Below are positions 12,329 to 21,992 of a DNA stretch of 27,882 bases, piece by piece. The stretch comes from JAFLUQ01 sp964442035 (GTDB lineage: Bacteria > Bacillota > Clostridia > UMGS1883). Position numbers and translations under genes: made by a program. The stretch's first letter is position 1. Each line of letters opens with the position of its first letter. The DNA lies in contig CAYTWZ010000013.1 of the NCBI GenBank assembly GCA_964442035.1, positions 1 to 27,882 of the forward strand. Reading direction: 5' to 3'. Below the pieces are notes generated by a model. The model worked only from the letters and a program-made list of their open reading frames with translations, was not told the origin of the DNA and ran no database searches.

Positions 12329-14782
12329 GTGGCTTCTATCGTTCAGGTTTATATCAACAGTCCGAGTCCTTCCCTTGACAGGGAATTTCATTACCGTGTG
12401 CCTGACAGTATTGCCGATAAGGTAAAAAAAGGGATGAGGGTAAAGGTACCATTTGGATTTTCAAACCGTCAGATGGAGGGCTATGTCACGGACATACTTA
12501 CCGAGACAGACTTTACCGATCTGAAGGACATTGTGCGTCCGATTGACGAGGAACCCGTTCTCAGTCCGGAGGCCATTGAGCTCTGCCGATATGTACGTAA
12601 GTACTGCTTTTGCACGTTTTCGGCGGCAGCCCACCTTTTCCTGCCCCCGGGACTTGAAATGAAGTTTTTGGAAAGCGTTTCCCTGACGGAGAAAGCGGAT
12701 ACTGAGGAAGGGAAAAAATTCATTGCCAGAAGTAGCAAGCGATGCCGCCTTGTGGAGATAATTCGCTCTGAGGGAGGAAGCGCCGAGATAGAACAGCTTA
12801 AGGGCGAAATGGGCAAAGGTGCGGGAACCATAATTTCCGCGCTGGTTAAAAACGGCATTGTCCGCAAGACCGTTAAGGAAAAGCAAAGAGCTACGGAAAA
12901 ATTCATCCGTGTTTACTATTACTGTGGGGACGAGGATCCCCGGGAGTTAAGCCGTAAGATGGCCGTCCGAGCTCCTGTCCAGGCTTCAGTCATCGACCTC
13001 CTTGCGGACGGCGCGGAATACACCGCCGCGGATATTGACGCCGCTGTTGCGGCCGGCAAGGGCACTATTGACATACTGGTCGACAAGGGCTATATTGCAT
13101 ACAAAAACGTGGAACAGTTGCGCAATCCCTTTGAGGGAAGGGAATGGGTAAGGGAGGATCCCCTGCCTATGACCGAGGAGCAGCAAGCCGCTCTTGACGC
13201 CATACTTTGTGGCACGGATCAGACCTTTCTTATCCATGGGGTCACCGGCAGCGGAAAAACCGAAATATATATGCAGGTAGCCGCCCATTATATCAGCCAA
13301 GGACAGCAGGTAATTATCCTTGTACCGGAGATTGCTCTCACCTCCCAGATAACCGACAGGTTTTACCGACGGTTCGGGGACAGTGTTGCCGTTATTCACA
13401 GCGCCCTTTCTATGGGTGAAAGGCTTGACGGCTGGAGGAGGATAAAGCGAGGGGACGCTAAGATCGTAGTGGGCGCCCGTAGCGCGGTTTTTGCCCCATG
13501 TGATAATCTGGGACTTATTATTATAGACGAGGAGCATGAGGCCTCATACAAATCCGAATGCAGTCCCCGCTATAATGCAAAAAATATTGCGTTTATGAGG
13601 AGCAAGCTCACAGGCTGTAAGCTTGTGCTTGCGTCGGCCACTCCGTCGGTAGAGACCTACTATATGGCTCAAAACGGGGCCTGCCGCCTCATTGAGCTAA
13701 ACAAACGTTATAATGATAACCCAATGCCAAAGGTAGATATTGTGGATATGCGCCGTGAGCTGGAAGAGGGGAACAAAACCGTCCTCAGCCGTAAGCTCGC
13801 CTGTGAAATAAGCGAAAATCTCAAAAACGGTGAGCAGAGCATACTGCTGCTAAACCGCCGGGGTTATTCCACCTTTGTATCCTGCCGAAGCTGCGGCTAT
13901 ACTTTCACCTGCCCCAACTGTAGCGTTTCAATGACCTACCACAAAAACAGGAACTCCCTTGTGTGTCACCTTTGCGGTCACACTGCCCCTGTGCCGGATG
14001 TCTGCCCGCAGTGCGGCAGCGACAAAGTCAAGGACTTTGGTAGCGGAACACAGAAGGCAGAGACACAGCTTAGCGAAATTTTCCCTGACGCGAGACTGCT
14101 CAGGATGGATGTGGATACCACAGGCGGAAAGCGTGGACACGAAAAAATTATAGAAAGCTTTAAAAATGACAAAATGGATATACTCCTCGGTACTCAGATG
14201 GTTGCCAAGGGGCTGGACTTTTCCGGAGTGACGCTGGTGGGTGTACTGGCAGCGGACACTGCCCTTAACGCTGATGATTTCAGAGCGAACGAGCGCGCCT
14301 TTAACCTGATCACTCAGGTGTGCGGCAGGGCCGGACGGGGCAGCAAGCCGGGCCGGGCCGTTGTTCAGACCTATATGCCGGAAAACAGCGTTATTCGTTT
14401 TGCCGCGAGGCAGGATTACCGAGCCTTTTACAATGAGGAAATAGAGTATCGCCGTATATTCCGTTATCCGCCATTTTGCAAGATTATCAATATTATTTTC
14501 AGCGCATCGGATCCGGAGCTTGCTCGTGCCACAGCTGTCAGCTGCGCCGATTCACTTCGCAGGGAGGTGGCCACCCACAAGCTGGAGGGAGTGCAGATAT
14601 ATGGGGCTTCCGAGGCTCCCATAGGCCGCATTCAGGGTCGCTGGCGCTGGAGGGTGTGGCTCAAATGCAAAAAAGTGGATGACCTTATTACAATACTTGA
14701 GCGTACGGCGAAAAAACACAAAAACAAAGCGGGCGCAGATATGTCTGTCGCAGTTGACATAAATCCTGTCAGCATGAATTGA
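12329..14782 (+). CDS. priA: Primosomal protein N' (replication restart helicase PriA)
   Basis: PriA recognises stalled forks and D-loops and reloads the replicative helicase. The 817-residue protein starts at a GTG with GGGGAGGAGG upstream. Domains: N-terminal 3' DNA-binding domain (about 1-105), winged helix, then the helicase core with GVTGSGKTEIY (about 304-314), DEEH (about 400-403) and SATPS. Two zinc knuckles follow within about 515-570 (CRSCG, CPNC, CHLCG, CPQCG; eight cysteines). Then come LGTQMVAKGLDF and QVCGRAGRG, helicase motifs V and VI, and a C-terminal domain. The usual gene order coaBC-priA-def-fmt is present. Confidence 0.96.
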   Translation: MASIVQVYINSPSPSLDREFHYRVPDSIADKVKKGMRVKVPFGFSNRQMEGYVTDILTETDFTDLKDIVRPIDEEPVLSPEAIELCRYVRKYCFCTFSAAAHLFLPPGLEMKFLESVSLTEKADTEEGKKFIARSSKRCRLVEIIRSEGGSAEIEQLKGEMGKGAGTIISALVKNGIVRKTVKEKQRATEKFIRVYYYCGDEDPRELSRKMAVRAPVQASVIDLLADGAEYTAADIDAAVAAGKGTIDILVDKGYIAYKNVEQLRNPFEGREWVREDPLPMTEEQQAALDAILCGTDQTFLIHGVTGSGKTEIYMQVAAHYISQGQQVIILVPEIALTSQITDRFYRRFGDSVAVIHSALSMGERLDGWRRIKRGDAKIVVGARSAVFAPCDNLGLIIIDEEHEASYKSECSPRYNAKNIAFMRSKLTGCKLVLASATPSVETYYMAQNGACRLIELNKRYNDNPMPKVDIVDMRRELEEGNKTVLSRKLACEISENLKNGEQSILLLNRRGYSTFVSCRSCGYTFTCPNCSVSMTYHKNRNSLVCHLCGHTAPVPDVCPQCGSDKVKDFGSGTQKAETQLSEIFPDARLLRMDVDTTGGKRGHEKIIESFKNDKMDILLGTQMVAKGLDFSGVTLVGVLAADTALNADDFRANERAFNLITQVCGRAGRGSKPGRAVVQTYMPENSVIRFAARQDYRAFYNEEIEYRRIFRYPPFCKIINIIFSASDPELARATAVSCADSLRREVATHKLEGVQIYGASEAPIGRIQGRWRWRVWLKCKKVDDLITILERTAKKHKNKAGADMSVAVDINPVSMN

Positions 14783-14796
14783 AAGGAATGATCATT

Positions 14797-15255
14797 TTGG
14801 CATACAGAAAAATAAGAGAAATAGGCGACCCTTGTCTTAATAAAAAGTGTCGTCCCGTGGAGAAGTTTGACAGCCGTCTGCATCAGCTCCTTGATGACAT
14901 GAAGGAAACCCTTATCCGCGCGGAGGGCGTAGGTCTTGCGGCTCCTCAGGTGGGAATACTCAAGCGTGCTATTGTGATAAACCTGGGCGACAAGATGCTT
15001 GAGCTTGTAAATCCGGTCATCGTCTCCTCTGAGGGCAGCTGTGTAGATGTGGAAGGGTGTCTCAGCGTACCGGGAAAAGCCGGAGAGGTGGAACGTCCCG
15101 AAAAAGTCACTGTCGTGGCCTATGACCGGGACGGAAGACGCTTCGAATATACAGGGGAGGGGCTATATGCCCGATGTGTGTGCCATGAGTGTGACCATCT
15201 TGAGGGCATACTTTATGTCGAAAAGGTAATTAAGTTTGTTGAAATAAAGGATTGA
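14797..15255 (+). CDS. def: Peptide deformylase
   Basis: Def removes the formyl group from nascent protein N-termini using an Fe2+/Zn2+ centre. The three family motifs are present: GVGLAAPQVG, EGCLSVP and HECDH (usually HExDH, metal-binding histidines retained). I choose the TTG at 14797 because AAAGGA lies 9 bases upstream and the product begins MAYRKIREIGDPCL, like other members; an ATG at 14788 would place the ribosome site directly against the start. That gives 152 residues, normal for clostridial Def. It lies directly after priA and 4 bases before fmt, its functional counterpart. Confidence 0.93.
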   Translation: MAYRKIREIGDPCLNKKCRPVEKFDSRLHQLLDDMKETLIRAEGVGLAAPQVGILKRAIVINLGDKMLELVNPVIVSSEGSCVDVEGCLSVPGKAGEVERPEKVTVVAYDRDGRRFEYTGEGLYARCVCHECDHLEGILYVEKVIKFVEIKD

Positions 15256-15259
15256 TCTG

Positions 15260-16189
15260 ATGAAAATTCTTTTTATGGGAACGCCTGAATTCGCCAGACA
15301 AAGCCTTCAGGCGCTGGTAGAAAACAACACAAACGAGATCGTAGGGGTAATATCCCAGCCTGACAAGCCCAAGGGCCGTAAGCTTGAGCTTTCCATGCCT
15401 GAGGTAAAGAGCTATGCTCTGGAGCATGGACTTCCGGTATACCAGCCCGTTACCCTTAAGGACAACGCAATTTTTCCGCTGCTTCGGGAGCTTCAGCCTG
15501 AGCTGATAGTGGTAGTGGCCTATGGCAAGATACTTCCGGAGTATATCCTTAATTTCCCAAAATACCGCTGTATCAATATTCACGCATCACTGTTACCGCG
15601 GTTCCGAGGGGCTGCGCCCATACAGCGTGCGGTCATGGCGGGTGATAAGGAAAGCGGCGTTACATCAATGTATATGGATAAGGGGCTTGACACCGGCGAC
15701 ATGATACTTAAGGCCAAAGTTCCCATTGGTGAGGATATGACCGCCGGAATGCTCCATGACAAATTGGCAGTGTTGGGCGGAAGGATACTGATCGAAACCA
15801 TTGAACGCTTTAAGCGAGGTGACTTTTCCGCCGAAAAGCAGAATGACGCCGAAGCCTGCTACGCCGGTATGCTCACAAAGGCGGAGGGTGAAATTAACTG
15901 GAATAGTACGTCCGAAGAAATTTACAATAAGGTAAGGGGACTTAATCCTTGGCCCATGGCATACTCTGTTCTCGGGGGTAAGCGGTTTGTTGTTGACATG
16001 GTCAGGCTAAGCTCCGGCAGCGGAGCTCCCGGACAGGTACTGAACGCAGACAACAGCGGCATTACAGTGGCCTGCGGCAGCGGCGCTGTGAAAATCGAAA
16101 ATGTCAAATTTGAAGGAAAAAAGAAAATGACAGCGGAGGAATATCTTCGCGGTCACAAGATCCAACCAGGAACGGTTTTAGGGAGGTAA
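15260..16189 (+). CDS. fmt: Methionyl-tRNA formyltransferase
   Basis: Fmt formylates the initiator Met-tRNA with 10-formyltetrahydrofolate. The 309-residue protein opens with MKILFMGTPEFARQSL, has the folate-binding loop NIHASLLPRFRGAAPIQ (about residues 105-121), and VTSMYMDKGLDTGDMI. The C-terminal tRNA-binding domain contains INWNSTSEEIYNKVRGLNPWP. AAAGGA is upstream of the ATG. Pairing with def provides both ends of the formyl cycle from one transcript. Confidence 0.96.
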   Translation: MKILFMGTPEFARQSLQALVENNTNEIVGVISQPDKPKGRKLELSMPEVKSYALEHGLPVYQPVTLKDNAIFPLLRELQPELIVVVAYGKILPEYILNFPKYRCINIHASLLPRFRGAAPIQRAVMAGDKESGVTSMYMDKGLDTGDMILKAKVPIGEDMTAGMLHDKLAVLGGRILIETIERFKRGDFSAEKQNDAEACYAGMLTKAEGEINWNSTSEEIYNKVRGLNPWPMAYSVLGGKRFVVDMVRLSSGSGAPGQVLNADNSGITVACGSGAVKIENVKFEGKKKMTAEEYLRGHKIQPGTVLGR

Positions 16190-16192
16190 GTT

Positions 16193-16885
16193 ATGTTTTA
16201 TTTTATGCTTGTTATAGTGGCGTCATTCTTTTCCCTGTGGGCAAGCTCCATGGTAAACTCTACGTTTAACAAATATTCCAAGGTAAGGACGCTTCACAAC
16301 CTTACGGCCTCTCAGGCTGCGAGGATGATATTGGATCAAAACGGACTTTATAATGTACGCGTCGAGTCCATAAGCGGCAAACTTACGGATCACTTTGACC
16401 CACGAAGCAATGTGATACGCCTTTCGGACTCCGTCCGGGACTCAACCTCCGTGGCAGCGGTTGGAGTAGCCGCACACGAGGCCGGGCACGCGGTACAGTA
16501 TGCACAGGGGTATATTCCTATCAAAGTGCGCAATGCTATTGTGCCTGTGGCGAATATAGGCTGCCAATACGGGCCATTTCTAATCATACTGGGCCTTGTT
16601 TTGGGCTATATGGGGAATTTTAGCTATTTCCTTATGGAATTAGGAATATGGTTTTTTGCGGCCAGCGTACTTTTCCAGCTGATCACTCTTCCCGTGGAAT
16701 TCAACGCGTCAAACCGTGCCATCAAAATATTGGGCTCCAGCGGATATTTGGAAAGTGACGAAATTCCGGCAGTAAAAAAGGTGCTTGGCAGCGCGGCAAT
16801 GACCTATGTTGCGGCTGCGGCTGTAGCTGTTGCCAACCTGCTCAGATTTATAGCTATGGCCAACAGCCGCCGGAGAGATAACTGA
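16193..16885 (+). CDS. Membrane zinc metallopeptidase (YugP-like, neutral zinc metallopeptidase family)
   Basis: The 230-residue integral membrane protein has a zincin motif AAHEAGHAVQYA around residues 92-103, within a family of putative membrane proteases (B. subtilis YugP). An N-terminal helix (about 1-20) is followed by the conserved LTASQAARMILDQNGL and FDPRSNVIRLSDSV, then further helices near 115-160 and 200-222. The LPVEFNASNRAIKIL segment is typical of the family and may supply the third metal ligand, the glutamate. AGGGAGGT precedes the ATG. Its stop overlaps the rsmB start (TGATG). The substrate is unknown; the position between fmt and rsmB is common in Clostridia. Confidence 0.9.
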   Translation: MFYFMLVIVASFFSLWASSMVNSTFNKYSKVRTLHNLTASQAARMILDQNGLYNVRVESISGKLTDHFDPRSNVIRLSDSVRDSTSVAAVGVAAHEAGHAVQYAQGYIPIKVRNAIVPVANIGCQYGPFLIILGLVLGYMGNFSYFLMELGIWFFAASVLFQLITLPVEFNASNRAIKILGSSGYLESDEIPAVKKVLGSAAMTYVAAAAVAVANLLRFIAMANSRRRDN

Positions 16886-18147
16886 TGGCTCTTTCCAAAC
16901 CTCGGGAGACAGCCCTTAAGGTTCTGTATGATATTGACCGGGACGGAGCCTACCTCAACATTGCCCTCGAAAATCGGCTCAACGAGGCGGGCATGGATCA
17001 AAGGGACAACCGGCTCTGCAGCCGCATTGTTATGGGCACGGTGAGAAATCGGGGCTATATCGACAACATAATTGCAAATATTTCATCTGTCAAAATCAAA
17101 AAGCTTTCCCCGTGGATACTGAACATTCTCCGCATGGGGATATACTGTCTTAAATTTATGGACAAAATTCCCGACGGTGCTACGGTGAACGAGTGTGTAA
17201 AGCTGAGCCGTCGCTACGGTCATCAGGCCTCCGCCGGGTATGTCAACGCTATGCTCCGCTCCGCCGCTGGATCTGGGGACTTTACAAAGGGCCTTAAGGG
17301 AAGCCGTCTTTTGTCGGTTAAATACTCCATGCCCCTATGGCTGGTGGAAAAATGGCAGAAAGAACAACCTGAAGCGGAAAGCCTTATATCGGCTATGAAT
17401 GAGGAACCCAAGGCCTACTGTCGTCTCAACTGTCAGGAACTGCCTCAGGACTTTGTGCGGACGGACATAAGTCCTTATACGGTGATCTATACCGGCGATG
17501 GTAGCGTAACGCATTGCCAAGCGTACATTGACGGCCTTGTGAATGTGCAGGACGCCTCGTCACAGCTGGCAGTGCTGGCACTGGCGGTGGAGAACGGTGA
17601 CAGCGTACTTGACCTTTGCTCCGCACCGGGCGGCAAGGCGGTTTTTGCCGCATATCTTGGCGGCGAAGTCACGGCTTGTGACCTTTATCCCCACAAGGTT
17701 GAGCTTATCAGCGCAAATGCCCGCCGACTAAACGTTGATGTCAAAGCGATAGTAAGCGACGCTTCAGTGTTCAGAACGGACTTTGAAGGCAGGTTTTCCC
17801 GAGTGCTGGCGGATGTTCCCTGCTCGGGTCTCGGCATACTCAGACGCAAGCCTGACATAAAATGGAGCAAAAACAATCAGGATAGCGGTGAGATAGCGAA
17901 GCTTCAGCAAACTATACTTGCCAATGCCGCCCGTTATGTGTCCCCCGGAGGCAGACTTGTTTACTCCACATGCACCATAAGCAAGGCGGAAAACGAAGGT
18001 ATTGTGAAATGGTTTTTAAAAACTCAGCCTGAATTTTCGGCGTCGGCCTTGGGAATTGGGCCTGAGCCCGAAAACGCCTTTGTACAGTTGCGCCCTGACA
18101 GGCATGGTACCGACGGATTTTTTATTGCCGCATTTAAAAGGAAATAG
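16885..18147 (+). CDS. rsmB: 16S rRNA (cytosine-967-C5) methyltransferase RsmB
   Basis: RsmB methylates C967 of 16S rRNA (E. coli numbering) using S-adenosylmethionine. The 420-residue protein has an N-terminal NusB-like RNA-binding domain (about 1-140, with RETALKVLYDIDRDGAYLN) and a C-terminal methyltransferase. Motifs: VNVQDASSQLAVLAL, LDLCSAPGGKAVFAA (near 241), ADVPCSGLGILRRKPDIKW (near 310) and LVYSTCTISKAENEG with the catalytic cysteine. The start overlaps the preceding stop by one base, so translation is probably coupled. Confidence 0.94.
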   Translation: MALSKPRETALKVLYDIDRDGAYLNIALENRLNEAGMDQRDNRLCSRIVMGTVRNRGYIDNIIANISSVKIKKLSPWILNILRMGIYCLKFMDKIPDGATVNECVKLSRRYGHQASAGYVNAMLRSAAGSGDFTKGLKGSRLLSVKYSMPLWLVEKWQKEQPEAESLISAMNEEPKAYCRLNCQELPQDFVRTDISPYTVIYTGDGSVTHCQAYIDGLVNVQDASSQLAVLALAVENGDSVLDLCSAPGGKAVFAAYLGGEVTACDLYPHKVELISANARRLNVDVKAIVSDASVFRTDFEGRFSRVLADVPCSGLGILRRKPDIKWSKNNQDSGEIAKLQQTILANAARYVSPGGRLVYSTCTISKAENEGIVKWFLKTQPEFSASALGIGPEPENAFVQLRPDRHGTDGFFIAAFKRK

Positions 18148-18165
18148 CTCCGAAAGGAAAACAAA

Positions 18166-19188
18166 ATGACAAATCTTAGGGACCTTACAATTGAAGAACT
18201 GACGGAATTCCTTAAGTCCATGGAAGAAAGCTCATACCGCGGAAAGCAGCTCTTTAAATGGATACATTGCGGGGTCGAAAGCTTTAGTGAATGTACCGAT
18301 TTAAGCAAAACCCTCCGAGAGAAGCTGCAAAAGGAAAGTGAAATCACTCTCCCCAAGGTTTACCGCGCCCTTACTTCAAAGTTGGACGGCACAGTGAAGC
18401 TGCTTTTTGAGCTTAATGACAAAAACTTAGTGGAATCGGTGGTGATGAGCTATCGCCACGGCTACAGTATATGTATTTCCTCACAGGTTGGGTGTCGTAT
18501 GGGCTGTACCTTTTGTGCATCCACCCTTAACGGGCTAACACGAAATCTGCTCCCCGGTGAGATTGAGGGTCAGATCATAGCCGCCCAAAAGCATCTTGGC
18601 ATACGTATCAGCAATATTGTAGTCATGGGTATAGGTGAGCCATTGGATAATTATGTCAATATTGTAAAATTTCTCAAAAACGTTAACGAACCATTAGGTC
18701 TCGGAATAGGCTGGCGTCATATCACTATTTCCACCTGCGGACTTGTCCCGGAGATAATCAGACTTGCAAAGGAGGATATGCCTGTCAATCTGGCTCTTTC
18801 CCTCCATGCGCCGAATGATGTCCTGAGGCAGAAAATGATGCCTGTGGCAAAGGCTTATTCCATTGCTCAGATAATGAGCGCATGTGACTTTTACTTTGAG
18901 CAAACAGGGCGGCGGATAACATTTGAATACGCCCTTTCGGATACTAACGACAGCCCTGAGTGTGCGGCGGAACTGGTGAAACTCCTTAAAGGACGCAACT
19001 GCCATGTCAACCTTATTCCAATCAATCCCGTAAAGGAGCGTAGCTATGTGCGAAGCAGTCGAGAACGGGTAATTATGTTTATGGATCATCTCAACAAAAA
19101 TGGTATTAATGCTACAATGAGAAGAGAGCTTGGGAGCGATATCAGCGCCTCCTGCGGACAGCTCAGGAATGCCGAAATAAGCGGCTGA
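18166..19188 (+). CDS. rlmN: Dual-specificity 23S rRNA/tRNA adenine-C2 methyltransferase RlmN (radical SAM)
   Basis: RlmN makes 2-methyladenosine at A2503 of 23S rRNA and A37 of some tRNAs. The 340-residue protein has the radical-SAM cluster cysteines CRMGCTFC at residues 110-117, preceded by CISSQVG. The conserved VVMGIGEPLDN and NLALSLHAPNDVLR follow, and Cys330 in SASCGQL is the methyl-carrying cysteine near the C-terminus. The resistance relative Cfr shares the fold, but the operon context and the N-terminal domain (LTIEELTEFLKSMEESSYRGKQLFKWIH) favour RlmN. GAAAGGAAA precedes the ATG. Confidence 0.95.
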   Translation: MTNLRDLTIEELTEFLKSMEESSYRGKQLFKWIHCGVESFSECTDLSKTLREKLQKESEITLPKVYRALTSKLDGTVKLLFELNDKNLVESVVMSYRHGYSICISSQVGCRMGCTFCASTLNGLTRNLLPGEIEGQIIAAQKHLGIRISNIVVMGIGEPLDNYVNIVKFLKNVNEPLGLGIGWRHITISTCGLVPEIIRLAKEDMPVNLALSLHAPNDVLRQKMMPVAKAYSIAQIMSACDFYFEQTGRRITFEYALSDTNDSPECAAELVKLLKGRNCHVNLIPINPVKERSYVRSSRERVIMFMDHLNKNGINATMRRELGSDISASCGQLRNAEISG

Positions 19189-19253
19189 TATCAACATATG
19201 GAAAGACTTGATAAGTATTTACTCATTGGGAAAATGAAAGGAGTGTACCCTCA

Positions 19254-19979
19254 ATGGAGCATTATTCATTGTCTGATATAGGACGTCATCGTGAGCAAAA
19301 TCAGGATTGCTGCGGATTCTCCACAAGCTCAAAGCATCCGTTGTTTGTGCTGTGTGACGGAATGGGCGGACACCGAGCCGGTGACCTTGCCAGCACGGAG
19401 ACCGTCAAGGATGTGGTCAGCACACTTGAGGAGCTTCTTAACGAGGATGAAGGAAACATTTTTGTGAAGATAACCTCTGCTGTAAGCCACGCTAACAGGC
19501 GAGTGTACTCAATGTCCGTTACAAATCCGTCATACAGCGGGATGGGTACTACCTGCGATGTATGTGTAATTACGCAAGACAGCGCATATATCGGTCATGT
19601 GGGAGACAGCCGCGTCTATATTTTCAAGACCAAAGGGCTTTTCCAGATAACAAAGGATCATTCTCTTGTGGAAGAAATGATCGATCAGGGAAAAATCAGC
19701 CGGGAGGATGCCCTTACATACGAACGGCGCAATTATATTACCCGGGCTGTAGGTACTCAGGATCGAATTCAGACAGACACCTATCTGGTGGCCTTTAATC
19801 CCGGTGATATTATTATGATGTGCAGTGACGGGCTTACCAACATGGTCGCTGAGATCGACATAGCCTATATCCTCAGCAACAAAGCCATTTCCCTTGAAGA
19901 AAAGGCTCGGCGTCTTGTTCAGCTTGCCAACGACAACGGCGGACAGGACAATATCACTGTGATCTTGATAAAAAGGTAG
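19254..19979 (+). CDS. prpC: PP2C-type protein serine/threonine phosphatase (PrpC/Stp)
   Basis: The 241-residue cytosolic phosphatase reverses phosphorylation by the kinase encoded next door. PP2C metal motifs are visible: SDIGRHREQNQD at the N-terminus, LFVLCDGMGGHRAGD, GMGTT, IGHVGDSRVYI, DIIMMCSDGLTN and NGGQDNITVI, giving the usual Asp-rich binuclear Mn/Mg site. AAAGGAG lies about 10 bases before the ATG. The kinase start region overlaps its stop. There are 65 bases between rlmN and this gene with no clear terminator or promoter. Confidence 0.95.
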   Translation: MEHYSLSDIGRHREQNQDCCGFSTSSKHPLFVLCDGMGGHRAGDLASTETVKDVVSTLEELLNEDEGNIFVKITSAVSHANRRVYSMSVTNPSYSGMGTTCDVCVITQDSAYIGHVGDSRVYIFKTKGLFQITKDHSLVEEMIDQGKISREDALTYERRNYITRAVGTQDRIQTDTYLVAFNPGDIIMMCSDGLTNMVAEIDIAYILSNKAISLEEKARRLVQLANDNGGQDNITVILIKR

Positions 19980-19988
19980 GTGAGAAAT

Positions 19989-21992
19989 GTGATCGGACGA
20001 GTATTGGGCAACAGATATGAAATAATCGAGAAGGTGGGCAGCGGCGGCATGGCCAATGTTTATAAGGCCAAGGATCGTATGCTTAACCGCTTTGTGGCCG
20101 TAAAGGTGCTCCACAGTGAGTTTAAGGAGGACGAGGAGTTTATCCGCCGCTTTAATATTGAGTCTCAGGCGGCGGCAAGTCTTTCCCATCAGAACATAGT
20201 ACAGATATATGATGTGGGCGATGAAGACGGCATACAGTATATTGTAATGGAATTCCTTAACGGAATGACACTGAAAGAATATATCAAGAGCAAGCCCGGC
20301 GGACTTTACTGGAAGGAGGCTGTTGACTACTCCATGCAGATCTGCCGCGCACTGGAACACGCTCACCAAAAGCACATCATTCACCGTGACATCAAGCCTC
20401 AGAATATTCTTATTACTCCTGACGGTATTCTTAAGGTTACGGATTTTGGCATAGCTCGCGCTGCCAATAACAATACTACAAAAATGAGCAGCACTGCCAT
20501 CGGGAGTGCTCACTATCTTTCCCCCGAGCAGGCCCGTGGCGGATACACAGACCAGCGCAGCGACATTTATTCTTTGGGCGTGGTAATGTACGAGCTTTTT
20601 ACAGGCCGGCTGCCATTTGATGGGGAAACTCCCGTAGCCGTAGCCATGAAGCATATTCAAGAGGTTCCGGTGCCGCCCCGTAAGCTTAACTCGGCTATTC
20701 CTAAGGGTATTGAGCAGATCATCCTAAAAGCTATGAACAAAGAGGTTCGCCTCCGTTACAACAGCGCTGATGAGGTTATCAGCGACCTTAAGACACTTTA
20801 CCTCAATCCCGATGCTCTCATTGATGCGCCAAATACGGAAAACGGTGAGACCCGTGTTATTGATGCCAAGCAGCTTAAGCAGCAGATAGAGGAAGCGGAC
20901 GAGCTTTCCCAGCGAAAAAGAACTGCCGAAAAGCCCTCCACCCAGCGTAAGCGTAAGAAGAAATCCGGCAACGGGCCTATTGTAGCGGCTATTATTGTAG
21001 CCCTTATTTTGGTCGTGGCTTTGACGCTACTTGCAATCTTTATGCTGAACGGAGGCGGAGAAGACGAGCTTCCAAGTATTATCAACCTCAGCGTGGAGCA
21101 GGCTGAAGCCAAGCTTAAGGCCAGTGACAGGGATTATGTCCTTGAGATCATTTCCTACGAAACCAACTCCGCACCCAAGGGTACTATTATTTCGCAGCAG
21201 CTTTCCACAGACGGAAAAACTGTAGAGGTGGTTGTGAGCGATGGCCCGGGAGATATAACCGTTGAGGATTATACCAACGAAAGATTTGCCACAGTGGAAA
21301 GCCAGCTGTCATCTTACGGACTTATTGTGGAAAAAAAGGAGGAAAGCAGCGATGAGCTTCCCGAGGGCTATATAATACGGCAGGAACCCGAATCCGGCGT
21401 ATTGTCGGAGGGGGACACAATAACGCTTTATGTTTCCACCGGTAGCGAATATGTAAAGGTTCCCGATCTTACTGGCAAAAGCGAGGCTGAAGCTCGCGCC
21501 GACATTGAACGCAACGGTCTTACGGTAGGCAAGGTATTTTACCGTGAAAACGAAAAGGTCAAGGGCATAGTTTACGACCAAAGTCGTGAACCCGGTACAA
21601 AGGAGCTTAGAGGCAGCGCCATAGACATATTTGTCAGCGACGGCCCCGGCCAGTCCGAAAGTAATAACAATAGCACACAAACAACCTCCAACAGTTCTCC
21701 TTCCTCAGAGACTGAATATGATACAACAGGTTCTGAGCCTCAGCGTCCCGACATTGTTGACGATCCGTCACAAATCGAGGAGAAGAAAACCATATACCTT
21801 TACCTTACTCTGCCTGATGACAAGGATAAGGTTACCGTCAAGCTTGTGAATAACGGCAAGACCATTTATGAAAAAGAGCACAGTACCGACCCCAGGGACG
21901 TAAGGATAACCCTTAAGGGTAACGGTACAATTAAAGTGGATATATACTACGACGGAGTATATAGTTCCACAAAAGAGGTTAAATTTGATTGA
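19989..21992 (+). CDS. prkC: Transmembrane Ser/Thr kinase with PASTA domains (PrkC/Stk)
   Basis: This membrane kinase senses muropeptides or lipid II through extracellular PASTA domains and regulates cell wall and division functions. Seen: kinase domain (about 7-270) with GSGGMANVYKA, FVAVKVL, IIHRDIKPQN and DFGIARA, then a basic linker (RKRKKK), a transmembrane helix (about 330-354), three PASTA repeats (about 360-557, the third starting VKVPDLTGKSEAEARADIE), a Ser/Thr/Asn-rich spacer and a C-terminal beta-rich domain (about 600-667). I choose the GTG at 19989 because AGGTGA lies 5 bases before it; a GTG at 19980 would add three residues. It follows prpC and overlaps rsgA. Confidence 0.94.
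   Translation: MIGRVLGNRYEIIEKVGSGGMANVYKAKDRMLNRFVAVKVLHSEFKEDEEFIRRFNIESQAAASLSHQNIVQIYDVGDEDGIQYIVMEFLNGMTLKEYIKSKPGGLYWKEAVDYSMQICRALEHAHQKHIIHRDIKPQNILITPDGILKVTDFGIARAANNNTTKMSSTAIGSAHYLSPEQARGGYTDQRSDIYSLGVVMYELFTGRLPFDGETPVAVAMKHIQEVPVPPRKLNSAIPKGIEQIILKAMNKEVRLRYNSADEVISDLKTLYLNPDALIDAPNTENGETRVIDAKQLKQQIEEADELSQRKRTAEKPSTQRKRKKKSGNGPIVAAIIVALILVVALTLLAIFMLNGGGEDELPSIINLSVEQAEAKLKASDRDYVLEIISYETNSAPKGTIISQQLSTDGKTVEVVVSDGPGDITVEDYTNERFATVESQLSSYGLIVEKKEESSDELPEGYIIRQEPESGVLSEGDTITLYVSTGSEYVKVPDLTGKSEAEARADIERNGLTVGKVFYRENEKVKGIVYDQSREPGTKELRGSAIDIFVSDGPGQSESNNNSTQTTSNSSPSSETEYDTTGSEPQRPDIVDDPSQIEEKKTIYLYLTLPDDKDKVTVKLVNNGKTIYEKEHSTDPRDVRITLKGNGTIKVDIYYDGVYSSTKEVKFD

Noticed and set aside
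18166..19188. Cfr-type resistance methyltransferase instead of RlmN
   Set aside because: Cfr and RlmN share the radical-SAM fold, but the housekeeping operon position and N-terminal domain fit RlmN.
19530..20660. Long open frame (376 codons) on the minus strand
   Set aside because: It lies opposite the well-supported prpC and prkC genes, shows no recognisable motif, and is a by-product of their codon use.
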